The notes under the pieces: generated by a model
What the model was told of the DNA's origin: nothing
The model's input: only the letters and a program-made list of their open reading frames with translations
Databases searched by the model: none
Shown here: piece after piece, positions 42,404-52,161 of the stretch
Layout of the letters: each line of letters opens with the position of its first letter
How positions within the stretch are numbered: position 1 is the stretch's first letter
Translations under genes and position numbers: made by a program
NCBI RefSeq assembly: GCF_001854125.1
Contig: NZ_CP017715.1
Span: 3,100,001 to 3,164,000 of the forward strand
Origin: Marinobacter salinus
Lineage (GTDB): Bacteria; Pseudomonadota; Gammaproteobacteria; Pseudomonadales; Oleiphilaceae
Reading direction: 5' to 3'
DNA length: 64,000 bases

Positions 42404-43006
42404 ATGGCGAGAAGTCCAAATTTTGACCGAGAAGCCGCCCTTGGCCAGGCCATCGGCCTTTTCTGGCAAAAGGGTTATCACGGAAGCTCAATGAAGCAGA
42501 TTGAGCAGGCCTTGGATATGCGCCCCGGAAGCATCTATGCAACGTTTGGCAGCAAGGATGGCCTCTATTCGGAGGCCCTGGCCCGCTATGCCGAGGCTGG
42601 CGGTGCGGAGATGGCGAAGCATATGGCGGGCTATGATTCCATTCTGGACGGTCTGAAAGACTATCTCCGCAAAATCGCAACAAGCTGTGTCGATAAGGAT
42701 GAAGTGCCCTCGCGAGCTTGCCTCATCGTCAAAACCCTTCTGGAGTCGAGCAATACCCATACAGGGCATTCAAAGCAGGCCCGGGAAATCCTTGGAGCCA
42801 TTGAGCAATCTTTCTCTGAGTTGCTCGAGGAAGCCAAACGACGGGGCGAACTTAAAGACGCTACGGATTGCAGCCGCCTGGCCCGACTGCTGCAAAGCCA
42901 GATCATGGGTCTGCGTTCCATTGCGGAGCGCAACCTCTCTGGCGAAGAACTCGATGCCCTGGGCGATGACATGGCCCACATACTGGATGCTTATCGGGCG
43001 GGCTGA
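42404..43006 (+). CDS. TetR/AcrR-family transcriptional regulator
   Basis: A 200-residue repressor with an N-terminal HTH: MARSPNFDREAALGQAIGLF, then GYHGSSMKQIEQALDMRPGSIYATFGSKDGLYSEAL, a standard TetR recognition helix. The C-terminal domain is helical and unassigned. It is divergently transcribed from the AhpD-like gene with three shared palindromes between them, so it likely represses both that gene and itself. Confidence 0.93.
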   Translation: MARSPNFDREAALGQAIGLFWQKGYHGSSMKQIEQALDMRPGSIYATFGSKDGLYSEALARYAEAGGAEMAKHMAGYDSILDGLKDYLRKIATSCVDKDEVPSRACLIVKTLLESSNTHTGHSKQAREILGAIEQSFSELLEEAKRRGELKDATDCSRLARLLQSQIMGLRSIAERNLSGEELDALGDDMAHILDAYRAG

Positions 43007-43020
43007 GGCTTAGTCAAAGA

Positions 43021-43872
43021 TCAGCTGGCCAAGCGGTTTACCTGCTCCACAAACCCTGCAGGAACATTATCAATTGCCGGCCGAGCGTCCCCGCAAACAT
43101 CTGGATGCGGGACATCTGGCTCCGACGCCAGGGTTACAGGCGATTCGGACCAATGTAGCAGTTCCAGCCGACCATTCGCCTGCTCAACCAGCGCCGTGCA
43201 GTGTTCGACCCAGTCGCCATCGTTACAGTAAAGACTCTCTTCGCTACGCAGGAACCCGGCCGAATGGATATGGCCACAAATAAATCCATCGTAATGGCCC
43301 TTTTCCGCGACAGTGAGCGCCGCAATTTCAAACCGCCTGATAAACGTCCGGGCCCGGCCTATCCGGCTTTTTACCCAGGCCGCCAGCGACCAGTAGGGTT
43401 TCCCTTGCACGCGCCGCCATGCGTTAAACCAGCGGTTCAGCCGTAACAGCAACCCGTGGGCACGATCACCCACCAGCAGCATTAGCGGACTGCAGCGAAC
43501 TACCTGATCAAACTGGTCGCCATGGCAGACCATGAACCGGCGTCCATTCGCTGTGGTGTGAACCGCCTTATGCTTAAGCTCTATGCCCGCGATGGTCTGT
43601 CCACAGAACGCGCGGAAGAAGTCATCGTGATTACCCGGGATGTAGATCACCCTTGTATCCGTCGCCGCGATTTCAATCAGGCGACGCACAATCGCGTGAT
43701 GTTCAGAGGGAAGGTGTATCCGCCTCTGCATGGCGATAAGGTCAATGATGTCGCCTACCAGATACAGAGTTTCACATTGCACCTGGTTCAGAAAATCCAG
43801 CAGGTAATCTGCCTGGCAATCCGCGGTACCCAAATGCACATCAGAAATGAAAATGCTCCGGTAGTGTTGCAT
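43021..43872 (-). CDS. UDP-2,3-diacylglucosamine diphosphatase-like metallophosphoesterase
   Basis: A calcineurin-fold enzyme with all motifs of the LpxH/LpxH2 group: IFISDVHLGT (D-x-H), LVGDIIDL (GDxxD), YIPGNHDD (GNHD), VCHGDQFD and ICGHIHSA (GHxH). The 283-residue length is a little longer than E. coli LpxH (240) and closer to the LpxH2-type paralogues. A lipid A role is possible but not certain; the normal lpxH may be elsewhere. AGGAGAAACG before the ATG gives firm support for the start. Confidence 0.85.
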   Translation of the reverse strand: MQHYRSIFISDVHLGTADCQADYLLDFLNQVQCETLYLVGDIIDLIAMQRRIHLPSEHHAIVRRLIEIAATDTRVIYIPGNHDDFFRAFCGQTIAGIELKHKAVHTTANGRRFMVCHGDQFDQVVRCSPLMLLVGDRAHGLLLRLNRWFNAWRRVQGKPYWSLAAWVKSRIGRARTFIRRFEIAALTVAEKGHYDGFICGHIHSAGFLRSEESLYCNDGDWVEHCTALVEQANGRLELLHWSESPVTLASEPDVPHPDVCGDARPAIDNVPAGFVEQVNRLAS

Positions 43873-43974
43873 CGTTTCTCCTGCCCTCAGCCTGCCCGGA
43901 TAACCGAAGCATCACAAAACCGAATGACGACAAGGTGACAACCTAGAGACAATTCCGTGAATCGGCAGTAAATC

Positions 43975-44002
43975 GCCGGAACCGAGGTTCAGTGGTTCCG
44001 GC
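43975..44002 (-). terminator. Hairpin after the PEBP gene
   Basis: GCCGGAACC (43975-43983) pairs with GGTTCCGGC (43994-44002), loop 10 bases, 37 bases past the PEBP stop on the minus strand. Only a short T-rich tail. Confidence 0.45.
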
Positions 44003-44038
44003 AATAGAGTAAATAGGAGAAAGCTACACCTTAAAAGA

Positions 44039-44662
44039 TTAACGCAGCTCCGGATTAAGGGTATAGGTCCCCGTCACCCGCGCGCTCGCCAATACATGCC
44101 CGGCCATGGCTTCCCGGACATCGTTGCCGTCGAACTCTCCTTCGAGGCCAAGACTGCCCACATCAAGGGCGTGCACTTCAAAATGGTAGTGGTGAACAAT
44201 CTCGTCATTCCAGGGCGGGCAGGGGCCGTCATAACCTGCATAGGTACCGGCCATATCCGGGTTGCCGGCAAGAAACTGGGTATAGTTGTTTACACCGCGA
44301 AGGCCGATGGGGCCCGGCCCGGGATCCTTGCCCTTGGGAATAACACCATCACTGTCCTCGCCTTCGGGAATCCGGCCGGTGTTGGCGGGCACATCCACCA
44401 GCAACCAGTGAAAGAAATCCACTCTGGGCAGGTCCGCGGGCACCGTCTTGCCTTCCTGATTAACATCATCCGCCACACTGGGCACGTCCGGATCAAACAT
44501 CATTACCACAAAGCTCTGGGTGCCTTCCGGCGCATCATCCCAGATGATTTCGGGGTTACGGTTAGGCCCGAAACTCATGTGGTCCTCTTCGCTGTAGACG
44601 CCAAATGCGAATTTCTCCGGTATTGGCTGGCCCTCTTCAATGCCTCGAACATCCAGTTTCAT
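44039..44662 (-). CDS. YbhB/YbcL-type PEBP (Raf kinase inhibitor-like) protein
   Basis: A 207-residue cytoplasmic protein of the phosphatidylethanolamine-binding family. It has the anion-binding pocket markers SPEI/NPEIIWDDAPEGTQSFVVMMFDPDVP (D-P-D), FFHWLLVDVPANTGRIPEG (H-W) and YAGYDGPCPPWNDEIVHHYHFEVHALD. Function of the bacterial members is unknown. AGGAGG eight bases before the ATG makes the start firm. Confidence 0.92.
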   Translation of the reverse strand: MKLDVRGIEEGQPIPEKFAFGVYSEEDHMSFGPNRNPEIIWDDAPEGTQSFVVMMFDPDVPSVADDVNQEGKTVPADLPRVDFFHWLLVDVPANTGRIPEGEDSDGVIPKGKDPGPGPIGLRGVNNYTQFLAGNPDMAGTYAGYDGPCPPWNDEIVHHYHFEVHALDVGSLGLEGEFDGNDVREAMAGHVLASARVTGTYTLNPELR

Positions 44663-44777
44663 ACCGCTGCCTCCTATCGATTATTGGCCTTGGATTCATT
44701 GACTGTGTCTGGGACAGTCGCGTTCTGTGATAATACGGTTTTAACACAAAATCGATTAACCTGACCACGGAGCGCCA

Positions 44778-45110
44778 ATGAGCGAAAAAACACCCGGCCA
44801 GCCGCAACAGCCCACCAGTCAGAAGGACGAAGACGCCGTTGCTTTTGCCCGCGGCATTTTCGAACTGGCACGAAATGGCGGCGCGGGTCCGCTCAGCGTT
44901 ATGCTGAATGCTGGTGTACCGGTAGACATGCGTACCAGTGAGGGTGACAGCTTACTGATGCTCGCCAGCCGCAATGGGCACCTTGAGACGGTTCGGCTGC
45001 TACTGGAAAGCGGCGCAGACCCGGAGACCCTCAACGATCAGGGCGAATCCGCTTCGAGCCTCGCAACGTCAGACACCATCCGAAGCCTGATCAGCGACTG
45101 GAGCCAGTAA
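44778..45110 (+). CDS. Ankyrin-repeat protein
   Basis: A 110-residue protein with two clear ankyrin repeats (VDMRTSEGDSLLMLASRNGH, then LLLESGADPETLNDQGESA) and an N-terminal cap. No signal peptide or catalytic domain. It is followed after six bases by a spermidine-synthase-like gene on the same strand, so cotranscription is likely. Probably a protein-binding adaptor. Confidence 0.85.
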   Translation: MSEKTPGQPQQPTSQKDEDAVAFARGIFELARNGGAGPLSVMLNAGVPVDMRTSEGDSLLMLASRNGHLETVRLLLESGADPETLNDQGESASSLATSDTIRSLISDWSQ

Positions 45111-45116
45111 TCCCGA

Positions 45117-45857
45117 ATGTTCAACCAGGGAGAAATTATTCACCATGCCCGGGATTCTCTCGGCAGCATTCTGGTGATCGACTACCGCAAACATCGGGTT
45201 CTGACCTTCAACTCCGTCTTTGAGCAGAGCAAGATTGACCGGCGCTGGCCGCACCTGCCTGTCCACGAATACAACCGGGCCATGATCTTACCCGCGGCGT
45301 TCAACGAGCCCGGGCACGTCACGATCCTTGGGCTTGGCGGAGGTGTCATGGCCAGTGCCTTTCATCACCTTTACCCGGACTGCCACATTCATGCAGTTGA
45401 ACTACGGCAAGCGGTGCTGGATGTCTCCCGGGAGTTCTTCGATCTGCCGGAAAGTGACCGGCTGACCGTCACCATCGGTGATGCCCGGGCCGCTCTTGAG
45501 CAAATGCCGGAAGCCAGCACGGACCTGATTCTGGCCGACCTGTACAACTCGGATCGAATGAGCCCGGCGCAGGCCCAGCGGATGTTCATTGATCACTGTA
45601 GTCGTGTACTCGGCCCCGGCGGCTGGCTGGCGCTGAACTATCATCGCACGCCGGATCCGGACGGGCCCTATTTCCGACAGCTCAAGAAGCATTTTTCTGT
45701 ACTCCTGATGTTCAGGAGTAAAAGTAACAACACTGTCATTTACGCCAGCAAACGACCTTTCGAGGCGATGCATTCCAGGGATCCCCGGCTGGCCAAACTG
45801 GAGGAACGCCTGCCTATCGACTGGCGCCGATTGATGGCAAAAGTCACCCGCCTTTGA
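45117..45857 (+). CDS. Spermidine synthase-like methyltransferase-fold protein
   Basis: A 246-residue member of the SpeE/polyamine aminopropyltransferase superfamily: SILVIDYRKHRVLTF (N-terminal strand), ILGLGGGVMASAFHH (nucleotide loop), HAVELRQAVLDVSREFFDLPESDRLTVTIGDARAAL and DLILADLYNSDRMSP. The catalytic DYxD-type segment is not obvious, so it may be a SpeE-like orphan rather than a working spermidine synthase. No speD partner nearby. Confidence 0.8.
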   Translation: MFNQGEIIHHARDSLGSILVIDYRKHRVLTFNSVFEQSKIDRRWPHLPVHEYNRAMILPAAFNEPGHVTILGLGGGVMASAFHHLYPDCHIHAVELRQAVLDVSREFFDLPESDRLTVTIGDARAALEQMPEASTDLILADLYNSDRMSPAQAQRMFIDHCSRVLGPGGWLALNYHRTPDPDGPYFRQLKKHFSVLLMFRSKSNNTVIYASKRPFEAMHSRDPRLAKLEERLPIDWRRLMAKVTRL

Positions 45858-45931
45858 GCCAGGCCCTTGATCAATAGGCAGAATGCTCCATAGTACTAGT
45901 AACGATATCCATAAAGACAAGGAGAAGACTC

Positions 45932-46123
45932 ATGGCCGATGAAGACTACAAAAAGCTGCACCCGATCCTCAGCGAGGTCACACAGACCTATGTTGATCTG
46001 TATTCCAACAAACCCAACGAAAAGAACCGTGAGCAACTAATCAAACTGGAGGCACTGCTGCACGAAAAACTGGAACAACTGAAGAAAGCACGTGACGAAA
46101 ACGGCGGTCCTGCATCTGGTTGA
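45932..46123 (+). CDS. Small conserved helical protein
   Basis: A 63-residue charged protein, nearly all helical, with coiled-coil potential (LIKLEALLHEKLEQLKKARDE). AAGGAGAAGACT precedes the ATG, supporting a real gene. No recognised domain. It is followed by a bidirectional terminator. Confidence 0.7.
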   Translation: MADEDYKKLHPILSEVTQTYVDLYSNKPNEKNREQLIKLEALLHEKLEQLKKARDENGGPASG

Positions 46124-46141
46124 CGTGGTGGTACTGACAAA

Positions 46142-46166
46142 GACTGGCGCCATCATGGCGCCAGTC
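46142..46166. terminator. Bidirectional terminator between the small protein and LOG genes
   Basis: GACTGGCGCCA (46142-46152) and TGGCGCCAGTC (46156-46166) make a perfect 11-base stem with loop TCA. A short T tract follows on both strands. It overlaps the stop of the minus-strand gene. Confidence 0.7.
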
Positions 46167-46725
46167 AGGTCCATTTTTCATGAGGTGGGACATAGGTCCT
46201 GAAACCATTGACCAGGTCCTCAGGCGTCTCTGCGAGAACCAGCATGTCGATGTACTCCTGCTTCACGAATCCGGCCGCTTCCATGGTTCTCACCATCGTC
46301 AGCAACGGCTCGTAGAACCCGTCAATGTTATAGAGGGCACAGGGCTTGTGATGAAACCCCAACTGCCCCCAAGTCCAGGCCTCAAAGATCTCCTCAAGGG
46401 TACCTATGCCACCGGGCAGGGCGACAAAGCCGTCGGCAAGCTCTGCCATCCTGGCCTTGCGCTCATGCATGTCCTTCACCACAAACAGCTCGGTCAGGCC
46501 GCTGTGGGCCAGCTCCCGGTCCCGCAAGTGTTCAGGGATTACGCCATAGACTTTACCGCCATTTGCCAGCACTGAGTCGGCAACTATGCCCATCAGTCCT
46601 ACGTGACCACCACCGAACACCAGATCAATACCATTGGCGCCGAAGAACCGCCCAAGTTCACGGGCTTTATCCGCATAAAGGGAATCGTTTCCGGACCGGG
46701 AACCACAGTAAACGGCTATTTTCAT
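46165..46725 (-). CDS. LOG/TIGR00730 Rossmann-fold nucleotide-processing protein
   Basis: ATG at 46725 gives 186 residues. LOG-family motifs: IAVYCGSRSGND, FGGGHVGLMGIVAD and the catalytic PGGIGTLEEIFEAWTWGQLG (PGGxGTxxE). These enzymes release nucleobases from nucleoside 5'-monophosphates (AMP or cytokinin ribotides). Bacterial housekeeping role unknown. Confidence 0.92.
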   Translation of the reverse strand: MKIAVYCGSRSGNDSLYADKARELGRFFGANGIDLVFGGGHVGLMGIVADSVLANGGKVYGVIPEHLRDRELAHSGLTELFVVKDMHERKARMAELADGFVALPGGIGTLEEIFEAWTWGQLGFHHKPCALYNIDGFYEPLLTMVRTMEAAGFVKQEYIDMLVLAETPEDLVNGFRTYVPPHEKWT

Positions 46726-46880
46726 TTGGGTATCTCTTGTTTCATACAACGTTTAACCCGGCCCGCCATTTTGCAGTCTCCTCATAAAGTAGCAGACAGC
46801 TGGCTCCGAGGTCGCATTGAGCATGTGCCTGAAAACTCTAGCATGTAGGTTCAAACAACAAAAAATCGCAGGAGTACCCC

Positions 46881-49004
46881 ATGGCAGGGCGTGTCATGCT
46901 CCTTTTTGCCTGCCTGATGTTGTTGCCCTCGGCCCATGCGGAGCTGACGGACAGCAAGCGGGCGCTGATTCAGGAACTGTTTCCGAAAGCCACGGTGATT
47001 GAAGACAAGCTGTCGGACTTTCCCGTTTACCCGGTGTACCAGCTCCAGGAGCTGCTCGGCTATGCCTATGAGTCGGTGGACCTGAGTCGGCTTCAGGGCT
47101 TTGCCGGCAAACCAATCAGCATGCTCATTGGCCTGGATGCCCGTGGCCGGTTCACCGGCGTCAAGATACTAAGCCATCACGAGCCTGTCTTTCTGCATGG
47201 GCTTGGAGAAGAACCACTATTCGGATTTGTAGACCAGTATGAGGGCCGCTCACTGCGTGAACAGATCATCGTCAACACCTCAAACTCCAGGCGAAGCGGC
47301 AAGGACACCCAAGGAAACGTTGTGCACTTTGACGGCGTCAGTAAAGCCACCGTATCGGTACTGATCATCAACGATACGGTCCTCTCATCCGCCCTGAAAG
47401 TCGCCCGCACCAGGCTGCCAGGCTTTACCCAGGCAGCACCAACCCGCGCCCGGGCCGACTTTTTTGAGCCACTTACGTGGCAAGAGCTGGTAAACCGGGG
47501 TTACGTCGTCCACTGGCAAGTCCAGGCTGACAAGATTGAGGAGAGCGTTGGCCGACCACTGTCGGACTATCCGGAAGCGCCGGACGTCATGCCGGGAGAG
47601 CCGTTCACTGATCTCTTCTTTGGCTACATCAACTCCCCCATGGTGGGCCGAAACCTGTTGGGAGACGACGGCTACAACCGTCTGCTGCAAAAAGCCGGCG
47701 ACGGCGCCCAGATTCTGGCAGTGATGTCCCGCGGACCGTTTACCCACCTGTCAGACGACTTTGTGCCCGCCAGCGCGCCCGACCGGCTGGGCATGGTCCA
47801 GAATAATCTGGCGGTGGAGATGCGGGACCTCAACATGTTCGATGGCACTATTGCGCTGCAGGCAGAGGGCATGCCGGACTTTGCCCGACAAACCCTGTTC
47901 CGGATTGGTGGCAACGCCGGCTTCAACCCCGGTGCCAACGCGGAACTCAGACTGAACGTGGAGCTTGAACGCAATCACCTGATAACGGACCGGACCACCC
48001 TGGATGTACCTGTGAGCTTTTCCAGCGACCTGTTTGAGACAGTCGAGGTCGCTCCACTGCCGGAGCATACCCGTCAGCCAGTATGGGTCGGTCTGTGGAA
48101 GGAGCGCTGGTGGCAGATCTCCCTGCTGGTCACAGGTCTTGCCGTACTAACGGTCTTCTTTGCCCGCCAGAAGTCACTAAGCCGTCATCCGAAACTGGTT
48201 CACCGCTTTCGCTGGGGCTTCCTGTTCTTCACTCTGTTTTTCATCGGCTTTTATGCCCAGGGCCAGCTTTCCGTGGTCAACATCTACACCCTGTTGTTGG
48301 CCTTGTGGGACGACTTTTCACTGAATGTTTTTCTGCTTGATCCTGTCCTTTTCATTCTTTGGACCTATACCTTCATCACGCTGTTCATCTGGGGGCGCGG
48401 CCTGTTTTGCGGCTGGCTGTGTCCCTTTGGCGCCCTGCAGGAAATGGCAGCCTGGCTCGGGGAAAAGCTGAAATTCAAACAGGTTCGGGTACCTGAGCAC
48501 TTGCATCGGCGGCTGATCCTGCTCAAGTACCCGATTTTGATCGGGCTTGTGGGCACGGCCTTTTACTCGCTGACCTTGGCGGAGCAATTGGCGGAGGTGG
48601 AGCCGTTCAAGACCAGTATCACACTTCTGTTTGTTCGCTACTGGCCCTTTGTGGCCTATGCCATAGGTCTGCTGGTGATCGGCATGTTCATCCACAAGTT
48701 CTACTGCCGCTATCTGTGCCCGCTTGGTGCGGGCCTGGCCGTGTTGGGGCGCTTGCGTCTGTTCAGCTGGCTGGACCGTGTGGAACTCTGCGGTAACCCT
48801 TGCCAGCACTGCAAAAATGAGTGCGGCATCAATGCCATTCGCAAAGACGGGCGGGTTGACTACGATGAGTGCATCCAGTGTCTTGAGTGCGTGGTGATCC
48901 TTCGGGATGAAGACCAGTGTGTGGACAAACGACTGCAAAGCAAAAGGAAAGGCAAGCCGCACATTCTGGCGACGGATGCGGCGCAGCCTATTGAAATGTC
49001 GTGA
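46881..49004 (+). CDS. NosR/NirI-family flavin and iron-sulfur membrane protein
   Basis: A 707-residue inner-membrane protein: signal peptide, periplasmic FMN-binding domain (residues ~60-180, with HEPVFLHGLG and DGVSKATVSVLII, where the Ser/Thr could carry FMN covalently), five or six TM helices with two CP motifs (GWLCPFGALQ, RYLCPLGAGL), and cytoplasmic 4Fe-4S motifs (CGNPCQHCKNECGINAI, CIQCLECVVI). NosR and NirI support N2O or nitrite reductases, but no nos or nir genes are present. It may feed electrons to another periplasmic enzyme. AGGAGTACCCC before the ATG. Confidence 0.85.
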   Translation: MAGRVMLLFACLMLLPSAHAELTDSKRALIQELFPKATVIEDKLSDFPVYPVYQLQELLGYAYESVDLSRLQGFAGKPISMLIGLDARGRFTGVKILSHHEPVFLHGLGEEPLFGFVDQYEGRSLREQIIVNTSNSRRSGKDTQGNVVHFDGVSKATVSVLIINDTVLSSALKVARTRLPGFTQAAPTRARADFFEPLTWQELVNRGYVVHWQVQADKIEESVGRPLSDYPEAPDVMPGEPFTDLFFGYINSPMVGRNLLGDDGYNRLLQKAGDGAQILAVMSRGPFTHLSDDFVPASAPDRLGMVQNNLAVEMRDLNMFDGTIALQAEGMPDFARQTLFRIGGNAGFNPGANAELRLNVELERNHLITDRTTLDVPVSFSSDLFETVEVAPLPEHTRQPVWVGLWKERWWQISLLVTGLAVLTVFFARQKSLSRHPKLVHRFRWGFLFFTLFFIGFYAQGQLSVVNIYTLLLALWDDFSLNVFLLDPVLFILWTYTFITLFIWGRGLFCGWLCPFGALQEMAAWLGEKLKFKQVRVPEHLHRRLILLKYPILIGLVGTAFYSLTLAEQLAEVEPFKTSITLLFVRYWPFVAYAIGLLVIGMFIHKFYCRYLCPLGAGLAVLGRLRLFSWLDRVELCGNPCQHCKNECGINAIRKDGRVDYDECIQCLECVVILRDEDQCVDKRLQSKRKGKPHILATDAAQPIEMS

Positions 49005-49182
49005 GGCACAAGCCTTGGGGCAGAATGGAATAGGCACTTCTGTCGAATTGTATCAACCATCCTGACCGCGTTAATATTAAAGCTGCAGCATTAGCACCCT
49101 ACCTTTCAGTGCATCGCAGTGAGGACAGCCAAGCGCTTTGTGCCAAAGTGTTTGGCTCTCTTCATTTAAAGGTCTGATTGTT

Positions 49183-50493
49183 ATGGACAACCTTCATCAT
49201 ATCGTAGTGGTTGGCGGTGGCGCTGGCGGTCTTGAGCTTGTCACCAGTCTTGGCAACAAACTGGGCAAGAAACGCAAGGCCCGTATCACCCTGGTCGATG
49301 CTGGCCTGACCCACGTCTGGAAACCCCTGCTTCACGAAGTCGCCTCCGGTTCCCTGGACGCCAGTGCCAACGAGATCAATTACCGCGCCCACGCCCGGAA
49401 GCATCACTACGAGTTCCAGCTCGGCCGTATGAGGGGTCTTGATCGCAAGGCCAAAAAACTGGTCATTGCGTCGTTTCATGACGAAGAAGGCGTGGAAGTG
49501 GTTCCGGAGCGACACGTCAGCTACGACACCCTGGTTATCGCCGTAGGCAGCACTGCAAACGATTTCGGCACGCCTGGCGCCCAGGACAACTGCCTCTTCC
49601 TGGACAGCCTGAGACAGGCACGACGTTTCCATAACCTGATGCTGAATGCGTTTCTGCGCAAGAACCATGAAGCGCTTGAGGGACAGGACCACATCCTGAA
49701 CATCAGTATTATCGGGGCTGGCGCCACCGGTGTTGAACTGGCTGCGGAGTTGCGGTTGGCTTCGCGGGAACTGCCGGTCTATGGCATGAACCACCTGCAA
49801 TCCTCGGATGTATCCATCTCCGTGATTGAAGCCGCGGACCGCATTTTGCCCGCCCTTCCGGGGCGTCTGTCCGCAGCCGCCACCCGGGAACTGGAACACC
49901 AGCATGTGAAGGTATTGACGGGCCAGCCGGTGAGTGAAGTCCGGGAAAGCAGCATTATCATGAAAGACGGCACCGAACTGCCATCTGAGATGACTATCTG
50001 GGCCGCAGGCATCAAAGCGCCCGCGTTCCTTGCAGAGCTCGACGGCCTGGAAGTCAACAAAAGCAATCAACTGGTGGTGGAGCAGACCCTGCAAACCACC
50101 CAGGATGCGGACATATATGCTTTCGGAGACTGTGCAGCCTGCCCCCAACCCGATTCCGACCGGCCGGTTCCCCCCAGAGCCCAGGCAGCACACCAGCAAG
50201 CTGCGGCGCTGTTCAAAACCCTGTGCAATCGCCTGGGCGGCGGCGAGGCCGTGCCCTTCGTCTACAACGACCACGGCTCATTGATCAATTTCAGCCGCTA
50301 CACGACGGTCGGCAACCTGATGGGCAATCTGTCCGGGCGCAGCATGTATATTGAAGGCAAAGTGGCGAGATTATTCTACGTTTCGCTGTACCGCATGCAT
50401 CAGGTCGCCCTTCATGGCTTTGTCCGTACTGGCATTATCTGGCTTATGGATAAAATCAGCCGTGCGATGCAGCCGCGTCTCAAGCTCCATTAG
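49183..50493 (+). CDS. ndh: Type II NADH:quinone oxidoreductase-like flavoprotein
   Basis: ATG at 49183 gives 436 residues. Two Rossmann loops are present, FAD (IVVVGGGAGGLELVTSLG) and NAD (ISIIGAGATGVELAAELR), with the family marker IYAFGDCAACPQP and a hydrophobic amphipathic C-terminus (HQVALHGFVRTGIIWLMDKISRAMQ) for membrane attachment. The enzyme oxidises NADH without pumping protons. NDH-2 usually has a VVDFTPHF-like marker; the start GGAGGLELVTSLG is typical. Confidence 0.9.
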   Translation: MDNLHHIVVVGGGAGGLELVTSLGNKLGKKRKARITLVDAGLTHVWKPLLHEVASGSLDASANEINYRAHARKHHYEFQLGRMRGLDRKAKKLVIASFHDEEGVEVVPERHVSYDTLVIAVGSTANDFGTPGAQDNCLFLDSLRQARRFHNLMLNAFLRKNHEALEGQDHILNISIIGAGATGVELAAELRLASRELPVYGMNHLQSSDVSISVIEAADRILPALPGRLSAAATRELEHQHVKVLTGQPVSEVRESSIIMKDGTELPSEMTIWAAGIKAPAFLAELDGLEVNKSNQLVVEQTLQTTQDADIYAFGDCAACPQPDSDRPVPPRAQAAHQQAAALFKTLCNRLGGGEAVPFVYNDHGSLINFSRYTTVGNLMGNLSGRSMYIEGKVARLFYVSLYRMHQVALHGFVRTGIIWLMDKISRAMQPRLKLH

Positions 50494-50673
50494 CACAGGC
50501 TGGCCTCAGCCGGCACCGAACCCAGTCAATCATCGGCGCCGGGTAGATGCTGGGGACCAGCATCGCTTCCGCCATTACCGGGTGAGTCACCCCGTCGATA
50601 CGACTGCCCCGGACGGACGGGGCGAGGGAAGCCGTATACAAAGGATCTGGAGAAAGCGATACATAGGTCGGGG

Positions 50674-50697
50674 AAGGCGACCTGGAGCAGTCGCCTT
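50674..50697. terminator. Convergent hairpin between ndh and the aldehyde dehydrogenase gene
   Basis: AAGGCGAC (50674-50681) and GTCGCCTT (50690-50697), loop eight bases, lies between two converging genes in a 209-base gap. No T tract. Confidence 0.4.
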
Positions 50698-50702
50698 CGA
50701 CC

Positions 50703-52151
50703 CTAGTCGTGGCTGATCATGATGTGACGCACGACGGTGTAGTCCTCCAGGCTGTACATGGACATGTCTTTACCATAGCCCGACATCTTCACGCCCCCAT
50801 GGGGCATTTCCGAGGCCAGCAGCATGTGGGTGTTGATCCAGGTGCAGCCGTAGCGGAGTTTTGCCGCCAGGCGGGTGGCTCGGGCAGTGTCCCGCGTCCA
50901 GACTGAAGATGCCAGGCCGTAAATGGAGTCGTTGGCAAAGTTGAGCACCTGGGATTCCGTCTCGAATGATGTGACGGAAACGACAGGGCCGAAGACTTCT
51001 TTCTGGACAATTTCATCAGCCTGACGGGCATCTGCAATCACGGTTGGCGCAAAGAAGTTACCGGGCTGATCCAGCCTGCCACCACCGATGGTAACTCTGG
51101 TATGGTCCAGTGCTTCGGCGCGTTTTACGAAGCCTTCGACCCGTTCAAGATGAGCCTTGCTGACTACCGGTCCAATCTCACTCTCGTCGTCAAACGGCAT
51201 TCCCACCCGGAGGGTGCGAACGGCGTCGGTCAGTGCATCGACGAACTTGTCGTAAATGGATTCCTGGACATAAACCCTGGATGCTGCGGTGCAGTCCTGT
51301 CCCGCATTGGCGAACGCAAAATTCTTCACGCCATCAACCGCTTTCTCAATATCCGCGTCCTCAAAGACAATAACCGGGGCTTTGCCACCCAGTTCCATGT
51401 GCGTCCGTTTCATCGTGGCCGCGCCGCTACTGACAATGGCCTGGCCGGTAGGGATCGATCCGGTCAGTGACACCATGTCGACGTCCGGATGTGATGTCAG
51501 CGGCGCGCCGACTGTCTGGCCACGGCCAAAAACGACATTGAGAACGCCGGCCGGCAACTTGTCCTTGAGCATGGTGGCAAGCTGCAGGGTTGTCAGCGGT
51601 GTTAATTCAGACGGCTTGAGAACCACGGTATTCCCGGCTGCAAGTGCTGGCCCCAGCTTCCAGGCGGCCATCATCAACGGGTAATTCCATGGGGCAATTG
51701 AGGCAACAACGCCAATCGCGTCACGGCGAACCATGGAGGTGAAACCAGGCAGGTATTCGCCACCGGCAGAGCCGTTCATGCAGCGGGCCGCACCGGCAAA
51801 GAATCGGAAAATATCAACGACGGCAGGAATTTCTTCATCCAGCATCAGGTGGTACGGTTTCCCTGTGTCGAGGCATTCCAGCTTCGCAAACAGCTCGGCA
51901 TTGTCTTCGATCAGGTCGGCAATGCCCAGCATGTGGAGCGACCGGTCCTTGGGGGTCAGTTCCGACCAGCCGGCAAAGGCAGCCCGTGCCGCCTTGACCG
52001 CCTCATCCACCTGCGCTTCGGTTGCTTCACTGATGCTCAGAACCCGTTCGTCATTATGGGGGGACACAATATCAACGGCCTCGCCCTGTCCAGCCACAAG
52101 CATCCCGTTGATGAGCATCTGGTGTTCAATATCTTTGATCATTTGGTTCAT
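50703..52151 (-). CDS. Gamma-aminobutyraldehyde dehydrogenase-like ALDH
   Basis: Oxidises aminobutyraldehyde (from putrescine) to GABA using NAD+, in the family of YdcW/PatD. 482 residues with [52 protein letters not shown] (catalytic Glu) and [14 protein letters not shown] (catalytic Cys). The gene immediately follows four ABC-transporter genes of the ydcSTUV type, with a 10-base gap to the permease, supporting the polyamine role. Confidence 0.88.
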   Translation of the reverse strand: MNQMIKDIEHQMLINGMLVAGQGEAVDIVSPHNDERVLSISEATEAQVDEAVKAARAAFAGWSELTPKDRSLHMLGIADLIEDNAELFAKLECLDTGKPYHLMLDEEIPAVVDIFRFFAGAARCMNGSAGGEYLPGFTSMVRRDAIGVVASIAPWNYPLMMAAWKLGPALAAGNTVVLKPSELTPLTTLQLATMLKDKLPAGVLNVVFGRGQTVGAPLTSHPDVDMVSLTGSIPTGQAIVSSGAATMKRTHMELGGKAPVIVFEDADIEKAVDGVKNFAFANAGQDCTAASRVYVQESIYDKFVDALTDAVRTLRVGMPFDDESEIGPVVSKAHLERVEGFVKRAEALDHTRVTIGGGRLDQPGNFFAPTVIADARQADEIVQKEVFGPVVSVTSFETESQVLNFANDSIYGLASSVWTRDTARATRLAAKLRYGCTWINTHMLLASEMPHGGVKMSGYGKDMSMYSLEDYTVVRHIMISHD

Positions 52152-52161
52152 GGCTTGGTCC

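Noticed and set aside
49162-50274. 370-codon minus-strand frame
   Set aside because: Antisense to the NDH-2-like gene, which has both Rossmann loops.
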